5,005 bases of DNA from positions 1 to 5,005 of the forward strand of contig DAOUYX010000123.1 in NCBI GenBank assembly GCA_030665925.1, given 5' to 3'. Below, piece after piece: positions 1 to 5,005 of the stretch. The notes below the pieces were generated by a model. It was given only the letters and a program-made list of their open reading frames with translations, was not told the DNA's origin and searched no databases. Numbering within the stretch: the first letter of the stretch is position 1; each line of letters begins with the position of its first letter. Made by a program: the position numbers and the translations under genes. This DNA is from Methanosarcinales archaeon. Lineage in GTDB: Archaea > Halobacteriota > Syntropharchaeia > Alkanophagales > Methanospirareceae.

Positions 1-2
1 TA

Positions 3-101
3 AGGGGCATCGCAGAGGCAGTTGAGTTCAGTACTGCGGGAAAGGCAGAGCCATCTGAGAAGTTTAAACGAATGACAGAAAAGATGCGGTCACGGAGATA
101 G
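3..101 (+). CDS. C-terminal end of an unidentified protein (partial)
   Basis: From the window start an open frame runs for 32 codons to a TAG at 99-101; the other two plus frames are closed by early stops at 1-3 and 23-25. The peptide begins RGIAEAVEFSTAGKAEPSEK and ends in a basic stretch, KRMTEKMRSRR. Its mix of charged helix-forming residues looks like a real protein tail, but it is too short to assign a family and I do not recognise it. It would converge on the Cas4-like gene, leaving about 52 bases between the two stops with no clear hairpin or T-tract terminator. It could be a chance open frame, since 32 codons is not significant alone. Confidence 0.4.
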   Translation, partial: RGIAEAVEFSTAGKAEPSEKFKRMTEKMRSRR

Positions 102-153
102 GGGAGTTGTAGTCGTCTGCCTGATAGCAAGTGTAGCGAGAGGTAGAAATAAG

Positions 154-1014
154 TCATTTCCCGAACAATTTTGAGAGCAGCGTCTTTCTTGTATCGCACA
201 TCTCTATGAAGGAACAGCTATCGCAAGGTGCATTCGCGCCTTTCTCCGGGTACACACCGCCCTTAATCTTCTTCACGTACTTCAATATCTGAAACGCAAG
301 AGCTCTATCCCTCTTTTTTATATGCGATTCGCGGATGTCCGCAGTTCTCATATTTATATATTCCACAAAACCACGCTGCACCGTCGTCCCGAACTCATCC
401 TCGATGAGCATTGCATACGCCGCCAATTGCATCCTATCGCTTCTCCATACGCCGTATTCAGGGCATCTACCCGTTTTTATCACGCACGGTATAACTTCCG
501 CCTCTGTTTTTATCAGCTTGTCCACGCTGCCGACCATGCCTAACTTTTCCGATAACATTGTATGCTCCCTTTCATAGCTATAAGAACGCTCCAACTCAGC
601 CAATTCATCTTCGGTTTTGAGCTTACTGAGCCATCCGGGGCTTTCTATGCTATGCAAAAAATCGTTTTTCACGTCCTCAAAAAGATCCTTATCCACCGTT
701 TTCAGCTCATCTTTGTATATCCATTCCACACTGTCCACGACATCTTCAATTACTTGTTTTACCGCTTCCTCCTCTGTTGTTTTCTCCTCCCCTCCACCCT
801 CATCGTATCTATCTCCTCCGTAAACTTTATGCAGATTGAATCCCAACTCCTTCAGTAGAATATGCTCAATTGCGCTCCTTTCTCTTCCCTCTGCTATTCT
901 GGGTTGCTCGTACCCGCGCGCACGAAAATAAACCAGCCGAGGGCATATCATGTAGTGCGTTAAATCAGAAACTTTAATTTTAATCGTGGATTTGTAATCC
1001 TGCTTGGGTTGCAT
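154..1014 (-). CDS. Cas4-like RecB-family Fe-S nuclease-fold protein, standalone
   Basis: The 286-residue product has the Cas4/Dna2-type layout. The N-terminal VSDLTHYMICPRLVYF carries C24. A motif-I-like IEH lies at 49-51, GSVDKL with D165 follows, then the motif III region IPCVIKTGR with K180, and QLAAYAML with Q196 and Y200. A C-terminal C264-x2-C267-x5-C273 cluster completes four cysteines for a 4Fe-4S cluster with C24. Cas4 proteins are DNA exonucleases, often in CRISPR adaptation, but no array or cas gene is near. The expected Glu of E-x-K is V178, so catalysis is doubtful. Extra cysteines C177 and C184 flank the site. Residues 64-125 form an acidic, poorly conserved-looking insert. The tail KTLLSKLF resembles a PIP box with Lys for Gln. 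The start is the only in-frame ATG before an upstream stop and has GGTG seven bases ahead. The gene diverges from pcn. Fold assignment is firm; function is inferred. Confidence 0.85.
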   Translation of the reverse strand: MQPKQDYKSTIKIKVSDLTHYMICPRLVYFRARGYEQPRIAEGRERSAIEHILLKELGFNLHKVYGGDRYDEGGGEEKTTEEEAVKQVIEDVVDSVEWIYKDELKTVDKDLFEDVKNDFLHSIESPGWLSKLKTEDELAELERSYSYEREHTMLSEKLGMVGSVDKLIKTEAEVIPCVIKTGRCPEYGVWRSDRMQLAAYAMLIEDEFGTTVQRGFVEYINMRTADIRESHIKKRDRALAFQILKYVKKIKGGVYPEKGANAPCDSCSFIEMCDTRKTLLSKLFGK

Positions 1015-1062
1015 TATATCACACCAAATACTTTAAATATATATTGATTCATTATTATAACA
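1015..1062 (-). promoter_or_regulatory. Possible promoter and RBS for the divergent Cas4-like gene
   Basis: On the minus strand the 48 bases before the Cas4-like ATG hold a TTATAATA-like box (about 1053-1060), an ATATATATTTAAAG stretch shared with the pcn promoter, and GGTGTGAT (1018-1025). GGTG matches the archaeal anti-Shine-Dalgarno. If the distal box is used, transcription would start near 1030 and leave a short leader containing this RBS. If the proximal box is used, the transcript would be nearly leaderless. The sequence alone does not decide. Confidence 0.4.
1024..1040 (+). promoter_or_regulatory. BRE/TATA-like archaeal promoter of pcn
   Basis: CCAAATA followed by CTTTAAATAT matches the archaeal pattern of a purine-rich TFB recognition element directly upstream of an AT-only TATA box (about 1032-1039). 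Transcription would be expected some 25 bases downstream, around 1058-1064, just before the ribosome binding site. The box lies inside the 72-base gap between two divergent genes, so binding of TBP/TFB here could affect both. Confidence 0.6.
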
Positions 1063-1068
1063 AGTCAT

Positions 1069-1074
1069 AGGAGG
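1069..1074 (+). promoter_or_regulatory. Ribosome binding site of pcn (AGGAGG)
   Basis: A full AGGAGG lies 12 bases before the ATG at 1087. The spacing is somewhat long, but no other start codon lies between it and 1087, and the protein begins MFEAKIDA as expected for archaeal clamps. Confidence 0.65.
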
Positions 1075-1086
1075 AAAAAGAGAGAA

Positions 1087-1863
1087 ATGTTTGAGGCTAA
1101 GATAGATGCAAGTGTGTTAAGAGAATGTATAGAGTCAATTACCGCAGTAGTGGATGAAGGGAAGTTAAGAGTAGCGGAGGATGGTTTAAAACTCCGTGCT
1201 GTGGATCCCGCAAACGTGGCAATGGTTTCGTTTGAGTTACAACGTGATGCTTTTGATGATTTTCGTTTTGAGCAGGGATCGGGTGCGGAGGCCGCGAGCG
1301 AATCCACGGCTGCTACTACTGAAGTGGGCATAGATTTCAATAAGTTACGTGACATCCTTGGAATAGGGGGTAGAGAAGAGGTCGATTTGAAACTGGATGA
1401 GCAAGTTCAAAAGCTATTCACAAGGATGGGCAGTCTCGCTTATACCATCTCCTTGCTTGACCCCGCTTCGCTGAGGAAAGAGCCGAAGGTTCCGGAGCTT
1501 GAATTCCCCGTGCAGGTAGTCATCGAAACGGAAGAATTTAGAAGAACGATACGTGCTTCGGAGAAGATCGGGGACCACATAGTGCTTGGTGTGGATGGGG
1601 AAGAGTTCTACATGGAGGTAGAAGGTGAGATGGATAAACTGCGGTTAGGATTGAGAAAGGAGCAATTGATACATCTGACACCGGGAACGCTCCATTCGTT
1701 GTACTCGCTGGACTACGTCGCGGCAATGAGCAAAGGAATGAGCCATGCGGAGAATATAACGCTCAACCTTGGTAAGGATTATCCGTTACGGGTAGATTTT
1801 GAAGTGGCGGACGGCAAGGGGAAGGTCAGTTATCTGCTTGCGCCACGGATAGAGTCCGAATAG
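1087..1863 (+). CDS. pcn: DNA polymerase sliding clamp (PCNA)
   Basis: This 258-residue protein is archaeal PCNA, the homotrimeric ring that holds polymerase, FEN1, ligase and other factors on DNA. Recognisable parts are the N-terminal MFEAKIDASVLRECIESI helix, EDGLKLRAVDPANVAMVSFE (31-50), the interdomain connector around 122-140 (SLLDPASLRKEPKVPELEF), a second domain beginning near 141, the DYVAAMSKGM helix (209-218), and the C-terminal GKGKVSYLLAPRIE, where PIP-box partners dock. It is about ten residues longer than most archaeal clamps. The excess sits at 63-79, a Gly/Ala/Ser/Thr-rich stretch in domain 1 before VGIDFNKL. It has its own promoter and RBS and leads a same-strand series, with priL 58 bases downstream. 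A divergent Cas4-like gene shares the upstream gap. Confidence 0.98.
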   Translation: MFEAKIDASVLRECIESITAVVDEGKLRVAEDGLKLRAVDPANVAMVSFELQRDAFDDFRFEQGSGAEAASESTAATTEVGIDFNKLRDILGIGGREEVDLKLDEQVQKLFTRMGSLAYTISLLDPASLRKEPKVPELEFPVQVVIETEEFRRTIRASEKIGDHIVLGVDGEEFYMEVEGEMDKLRLGLRKEQLIHLTPGTLHSLYSLDYVAAMSKGMSHAENITLNLGKDYPLRVDFEVADGKGKVSYLLAPRIESE

Positions 1864-1921
1864 CTAAAATATAGAAGACGGGTCAGTAGACGGCACGGCA
1901 CCAGCAGCTCGTCGTCATGAA

Positions 1922-3058
1922 ATGATGGAGGAAGGAGTAAAAGAGGAAGCACGATTATGCTTCTATCCTTTTCTGTCTGCAGCGTCGAATTACGTAGAAG
2001 CGTCAGGAGTTACGCTGGATGCTTTGATAACTGCGGCTGCGTTTGAACGTGCACGATTGCGTGGTAAAGAACGAGTACGTGAAGCGATACGGGAAGGCGC
2101 GATCAGAAAGCCGGTTATCATGCGCACTGCGCAAGCGGAGATGGAATTGTTATCGTATCCGTTTGCCCGTATTCTGGTGTCCTGTATCGGTAATGCGCAC
2201 CTTGTGCGTAGATATGCATTATCAGAAGCCAAATCGGCGTACAATAAACTATTAGAGGATTCCAGCACGGGTGCCAGCGCGGACACCGATATTATTTACG
2301 GGATGGCGCAGGAGTTCGAGATAAAAATAGATTTATCGCGATTACCGCATGAGCACGTGCAGGTGCAGATGTCGTTCGTTGATTATTTACGGTTCACGTC
2401 GAATCTGCGTGATAAACGCTGGAAACTGGTGAATCGCGGGTTGGAGAAGGGGCAGGTGAAACTGAGGAAGGGCGAATTTCTACGCATTATCCAGGAAGCG
2501 ATATACGCACGGATAAGCAAAGACATGCCTTTGGACGTCCCCGCAGCGCTATGCGAATCGATACGTAAATATACCACGGATATAGAAGTTGAATTGGAGG
2601 AGCGGCGAAAGAAGTTCGGTGACAGCGGTTTCGAGACAAGTTCCGGATTTCGAGTGAAAGATCCAAGCTGTTTTCCGCCCTGTATTACTGCCATTCTGAG
2701 CAACTTAAAAGACGGCGTCAACGTGCCGCACACGGCACGATTTGCGGTTACTGCTTTTTTATTGAACATCGGTCTCACGGTGGACGAAATAATAGAGATT
2801 TATAAGAACTCGCCAGATTTCGACGAGGAGCGAACGCGGTATCAGGTGGTGCACATAGCGGGTGAATCAGGTAGTACCAAGTACACAGCGCCGTCATGTT
2901 CGACCATGCGCACGTACGGCAACTGCGTTGACAGTGATGACGTGTGCGAGAAGATCAATCATCCGTTAAGCTATTACAAACTGAAGTTGAAACAGAAGCA
3001 GAAGCGGAAGGAAGAGCAGCAGGATAAATCAAAGGAAAAGGTCAAAACGGAAAAATGA
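1922..3058 (+). CDS. priL: DNA primase large (regulatory) subunit PriL
   Basis: This 378-residue protein is the archaeal/eukaryotic primase large subunit, which pairs with PriS to start primers. The N-terminal YPFLSAASNYVEASG (15-29) and the helical region with LLSYPFARILVS (77-88) are typical of the N-terminal domain. The C-terminal Fe-S domain runs from about 245: FPPCI with C254, HTARFAVTAFLLNIG (270-284), YQVVHIAGE (307-315), YTAPSCSTM with C326, YGNC with C335, VC with C342, then HPLSYY. These four cysteines are the expected 4Fe-4S ligands; C250 is extra. The last 26 residues are a Lys/Gln/Glu-rich tail. The start is ATG at 1922 or the adjacent ATG at 1925; no in-frame start lies upstream before the TAA at 1865, and no clear Shine-Dalgarno precedes it. 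The small subunit is not in this window. The stop overlaps the next start. Confidence 0.97.
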   Translation: MMEEGVKEEARLCFYPFLSAASNYVEASGVTLDALITAAAFERARLRGKERVREAIREGAIRKPVIMRTAQAEMELLSYPFARILVSCIGNAHLVRRYALSEAKSAYNKLLEDSSTGASADTDIIYGMAQEFEIKIDLSRLPHEHVQVQMSFVDYLRFTSNLRDKRWKLVNRGLEKGQVKLRKGEFLRIIQEAIYARISKDMPLDVPAALCESIRKYTTDIEVELEERRKKFGDSGFETSSGFRVKDPSCFPPCITAILSNLKDGVNVPHTARFAVTAFLLNIGLTVDEIIEIYKNSPDFDEERTRYQVVHIAGESGSTKYTAPSCSTMRTYGNCVDSDDVCEKINHPLSYYKLKLKQKQKRKEEQQDKSKEKVKTEK

Positions 3059-3231
3059 GAAGATATAGGTATAAAGTGGAGTTTTTGCCCATAGAAGAGG
3101 AAGAGGGGGAGAAGAAGATAGATAAAGAGAAAATTGAAGAGACCCTGAATAGCTATGCCGCGAAAGGATGGCGATTGCGACAGATAGCGTTATGCGGCAA
3201 TTTGGGGTTGATATACGTTTTCGAAAAATAA
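3055..3231 (+). CDS. Small DUF4177-like protein
   Basis: This 58-residue ORF starts at the ATG that overlaps the priL stop in an ATGA, implying translational coupling. It begins MRRYRYKVEFLPIEEEEGEK, passes through a charged helix (IDKEKIEETLNSYAAKGW) and ends in a strand, GLIYVFEK. The order of a YKV strand, a helix ending in GWxL, and a final aromatic strand matches the pattern of DUF4177 proteins, a widespread family of short proteins without a settled function. The assignment is by pattern only. A GGAAAAGGT purine stretch about 12 bases upstream within priL could serve as RBS. The vms1-like gene follows after 24 bases, so it probably lies on the same transcript. Its role is unknown. Confidence 0.7.
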   Translation: MRRYRYKVEFLPIEEEEGEKKIDKEKIEETLNSYAAKGWRLRQIALCGNLGLIYVFEK

Positions 3232-3255
3232 AATTGTGGGAAAGTTTTATCAAAA

Positions 3256-4302
3256 ATGCTTCGCAGGTTTGACAAGCTGTTTAATCGGAAAGAATTGAAA
3301 AAGAAGATTGAAATATTGCAAATACGTATTAACGAGCTTGAATCGGAAAATAGATTGCTCTCTACACGATTATCAAAGCAGGAGGTACGAGCAAAAAAGG
3401 CGGTATCTGATAAACAAGAAGCGGATTTGACATTGAAAAAAGCAGAGGAAAGAATAGACAATCTCGAATACACGCTTGAGAATCAGAAAGAGGAAACGCA
3501 AAAAACTGACGACTTCAAACGATCGGTAACATTAACAAATGCTCAATCTTGTGACCTATTGTCTCAGATTGGCTCGATCAGGTCAAGAAATGAAGACCTT
3601 GTCACGGTCTACCTGCGCCCAAATGAATCATTCACCGACCTGAATGAATTCGATATTGAACTTGAACAAGATGTCAAATACCTGATGCAAAGGATCGAGT
3701 CACCGACAGGTATGGCACTTTTCTACGATATGAAAAGGCTGGGGATGGTTCGCATGCTCATGACACCACCGTTTCCGATAGTTGAATCCAAATGGAAACT
3801 CGCTCGTGTCTTTGATACCGCGCAGTTACAAGAACTATTAGAGCAGAATCCGGTATTTTGCATCCTATTGGCACATGCAGGGGAGACGTTTATCGGAATA
3901 TCCGACCGCGAGAGAGTTATTGAGTACAAGATCGTTCGTAGTAGTGTAAAGGAGAAGCACACGAAAGGAGGAATGAGTCAGCGTAGATTTGAACGACTTC
4001 GCGACGAGGACGTCAGGCATCATGCTGAGAAGGCGAGAGGTGTATTTGAAGCGCTGGTAGAGGAATATAAAAACGAGTTGAAAATGGTAGTTGCAAGCGG
4101 CGAGCATAACCTGATTAAGGAGATTACAGGTGGTGGCGATTCCGGGTATCGGTATCCGTTTTCGTTACTTATCAGAAGTATAGACGCAAAAGCAAAGATA
4201 GAAAAGCGCAATATAGATAAGATAAGAGTGTTGACGTGGTCCGCGAGATGGTATCTGCTCAAAATTCGGGGAAATTTTGAACAGACAATGAAAAATGAAT
4301 GA
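3256..4302 (+). CDS. Vms1/ANKZF1-like eRF1-fold protein, putative peptidyl-tRNA hydrolase
   Basis: The 348-residue protein begins with a charged coiled coil (about 11-85, with ELESENRLLSTRLSKQE), followed by a globular domain from about 95. The diagnostic stretch is VKEKHTKGGMSQRRFERLRD (231-250), with G238, G239, S241 and Q242. It matches the loop of the Vms1-like release factor (VLRF1) group related to eRF1, whose Gln-containing loop reaches the peptidyl-tRNA bond. Yeast Vms1 and human ANKZF1 free nascent chains from stalled large ribosomal subunits in ribosome quality control. The following HHAEKARGVFEALVEEYKNE helix and VVASGEHNLIKEI (278-290) fit the eRF1 core fold. The zinc finger and ankyrin repeats of the eukaryotic proteins are absent. 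The ATG lies 24 bases after the small gene; the RBS is weak. Family membership is fairly firm; activity in archaea is inferred. Confidence 0.83.
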   Translation: MLRRFDKLFNRKELKKKIEILQIRINELESENRLLSTRLSKQEVRAKKAVSDKQEADLTLKKAEERIDNLEYTLENQKEETQKTDDFKRSVTLTNAQSCDLLSQIGSIRSRNEDLVTVYLRPNESFTDLNEFDIELEQDVKYLMQRIESPTGMALFYDMKRLGMVRMLMTPPFPIVESKWKLARVFDTAQLQELLEQNPVFCILLAHAGETFIGISDRERVIEYKIVRSSVKEKHTKGGMSQRRFERLRDEDVRHHAEKARGVFEALVEEYKNELKMVVASGEHNLIKEITGGGDSGYRYPFSLLIRSIDAKAKIEKRNIDKIRVLTWSARWYLLKIRGNFEQTMKNE

Positions 4303-4373
4303 AGAAGAAGCGAAACGTATGTGTTTAGCTCCTAAAAACTATTCCAGTAAATTCTGGTTACTGCAACCGCAGC

Positions 4374-4390
4374 CACAAAGCTTATATACC
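4374..4390 (+). promoter_or_regulatory. BRE/TATA-like promoter of the IS66 transposase
   Basis: CACAAAG followed by CTTATATACC reads as a TFB recognition element plus TATA box (about 4382-4388). Initiation about 25 bases on would fall near 4410, directly ahead of the ribosome binding site at 4412-4418. This gives the transposase a short leader and its own transcription independent of the upstream genes. Confidence 0.55.
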
Positions 4391-4411
4391 CTGAGCGACA
4401 CTCTTATTGCC

Positions 4412-4418
4412 GGAGGGG
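4412..4418 (+). promoter_or_regulatory. Ribosome binding site that fixes the GTG start (GGAGGGG)
   Basis: GGAGGGG ends seven bases before GTG at 4426. An in-frame TAA at 4420-4422 closes the frame directly upstream, so this GTG is the first possible start and the RBS placement supports it. Confidence 0.75.
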
Positions 4419-4425
4419 ATAAAAG

Positions 4426-5005
4426 GTGTGTGATAATGAGATTAAAATCATCGAGCGACTTCAAGAAGAGAAAGCTCTGCTGAAAGAGGAGAATAAAATC
4501 CTCAAAACCAGCATAGAAGAACTTGAAGCCCGGCTGGCCAAATATGAGAATGCACACGCCCCGCCCAGCCTGAGACAGGGTGGTAGCAGTGGGAAAGGTC
4601 GTAAGAAAAGCGGTGGAAAGAAACCAGGTCAGAAGAAAGGGCATAAAGGAATAACAAGACCTCAGCCAGAACCAGATAACGAGGTAGAGGTTATCGCTGA
4701 CCGATGTCCCTACTGCGATACGAAGCTTGGCAGTCCGTTCAGGATAGAATCGGAGATCATCGAGGATATTCCGGAGCCACAGCCGGTCATCGTTACCGAG
4801 TTTAAGGTCGCACATTATACGTGCCCCCGATGCCAGCGAGAGATCGTTGCAACCCATCCTGATTGCCCAAAGGAAGGGAGATTCGGTAATAATACAATTG
4901 CTCGAGCGACACTGCTGAAATATGAAGACAGACTGCCCCACCGTAAGATCAGGAATGCCTTAAAGCGAGATTATGGATTAAAGGTAAGCCCTGCCTCGAT
5001 ACTCG
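4426..5005 (+). CDS. IS66-family transposase, N-terminal part (cut by window edge)
   Basis: The frame is open for 193 codons from GTG 4426 to the window end. Residues 8-40 form a leucine-zipper-like coiled coil, with Leu at 12, 19, 26 and 33. A basic Gly/Lys linker follows (GKKPGQKKGHKG, 64-75), as in many IS66 transposases. Next is a zinc-finger domain, C94-P-Y-C97 and C133-P-R-C136, with the usual spacing around an acidic-Pro segment (IIEDIPEPQPV). Then come RFGNNTIARATLLKYEDRLPHRKI and GLKVSPASIL, the lead-in to the DDE domain. The DDE catalytic residues lie beyond the window. IS66 transposases are about 450-550 residues, so well over half is missing here. The frame is intact over the visible part. 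No tnpA/tnpB accessory genes are seen upstream, which points to a single-ORF IS66 subgroup. Confidence 0.9.
   Translation, partial: MCDNEIKIIERLQEEKALLKEENKILKTSIEELEARLAKYENAHAPPSLRQGGSSGKGRKKSGGKKPGQKKGHKGITRPQPEPDNEVEVIADRCPYCDTKLGSPFRIESEIIEDIPEPQPVIVTEFKVAHYTCPRCQREIVATHPDCPKEGRFGNNTIARATLLKYEDRLPHRKIRNALKRDYGLKVSPASIL

Larger units (their letters stand above)
4303..5005 (+). mobile_element. IS66-type insertion sequence, left part (left end not located)
   Basis: The transposase with its own promoter marks an insertion element that extends past the window. The left end must lie between the stop of the vms1-like gene (4302) and the promoter (about 4374), but the right end is outside, so inverted repeats and target duplication cannot be matched. 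Two small overlapping inverted repeats lie in this gap, CCAG/CTGG (4344-4357) and GGTT/AACC (4356-4368). They may be part of the terminal region or may be chance. Confidence 0.55.

Noticed and set aside
102..153. Transcription terminator between the two convergent genes
   Set aside because: No stable hairpin and no T-tract on either strand could be seen in the 52-base gap.
322..858. Several plus-strand open frames of 68-98 codons
   Set aside because: They lie antisense within the well-supported Cas4-like gene, overlap each other in different frames, and show no recognisable domain.
1065..1355. Minus-strand open frame of 96 codons over the start of pcn
   Set aside because: It is antisense to the PCNA gene, Ser/Ala-rich and low in complexity, as expected of a shadow frame.
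1990..2778. Minus-strand frames of 98 and 131 codons and a plus-strand frame of 70 codons within priL
   Set aside because: All overlap priL, whose Fe-S motifs fix the true frame. None has a domain or an RBS of note.
3029..3473. Minus-strand frames across the small gene and the vms1-like start
   Set aside because: Phe/Ser/Leu-rich translations are typical antisense of Lys/Glu-rich coiled-coil coding sequence.
3723..4262. Minus-strand frames of 79-80 codons within the vms1-like gene
   Set aside because: They are antisense to a gene with a clear VLRF1-type motif, with no independent support.
4344..4368. Overlapping short inverted repeats as a terminator or IS end
   Set aside because: Stems are only four base pairs and no T-tract follows. 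Without the other end of the element they cannot be called terminal repeats.
4295..4483. 62-codon plus-strand ORF as an intact gene
   Set aside because: Its last third overlaps the transposase in another frame and it spans the transposase promoter and RBS. At most its first codons are a remnant of an interrupted gene.
4339..4941. A 200-codon minus-strand open frame
   Set aside because: It is antisense to the IS66 transposase, whose coiled coil and two CxxC pairs are clear on the plus strand. The translation has no coherent domain.
1..5005. CRISPR array or CRISPR adaptation locus suggested by the Cas4-like gene
   Set aside because: No regularly spaced direct repeats and no cas1, cas2 or effector-like sequence appear anywhere in the window.

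Overview
This window is archaeal. Its core is a DNA replication locus: a PCNA sliding clamp followed by the large (regulatory, Fe-S) subunit of archaeal/eukaryotic-type primase. The upstream regions carry BRE/TATA-like promoters rather than -35/-10 boxes, with Shine-Dalgarno-like sites at some starts. The protein sequences look euryarchaeal, broadly like Methanomicrobia and possibly an ANME-1/Methanophagales-type lineage. That lineage guess is from memory of family sequences and is weak.

Layout. (1) 3-101, + strand: the last 32 codons of an unidentified gene entering from outside the window. (2) 154-1014, - strand: a standalone Cas4-like, RecB-family Fe-S protein that converges on (1) and diverges from the clamp gene. 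(3) 1015-1086: a short AT-rich divergent promoter region. (4) 1087-4302, + strand: a tight gene series of pcn (PCNA), priL, a 58-residue DUF4177-like protein whose start overlaps the priL stop (ATGA), and a Vms1/ANKZF1-like eRF1-fold protein with an N-terminal coiled coil. (5) 4426 to the window edge, + strand: the N-terminal third or so of an IS66-family transposase with its own TATA-like promoter, marking an insertion just after the gene series.

How the genes fit together. PCNA tethers polymerases and nucleases to DNA, and PriL with PriS (not in this window) makes primers, so pcn-priL is a replication unit. The divergent Cas4-like protein has the four cysteines of a Cas4/AddB-type Fe-S cluster. 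The Glu expected in its E-x-K nuclease motif is Val, and its C-terminus ends in a degenerate PCNA-binding (PIP-box-like) motif. No CRISPR array or other cas gene is visible. This suggests a clamp-associated DNA-processing or DNA-binding role rather than CRISPR adaptation (inference). The last gene of the series belongs to the ribosome-rescue release-factor-like group, so the series appears to join replication with nascent-chain quality control.

The points most worth a second look are the Cas4-like protein (active-site change, PIP-like tail, position beside pcn), the Vms1-like protein (GGMSQ motif, co-location with replication genes), the uncharacterised DUF4177-like gene between them, and the extra low-complexity insertion in PCNA. 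No CRISPR array, tRNA or rRNA was seen.
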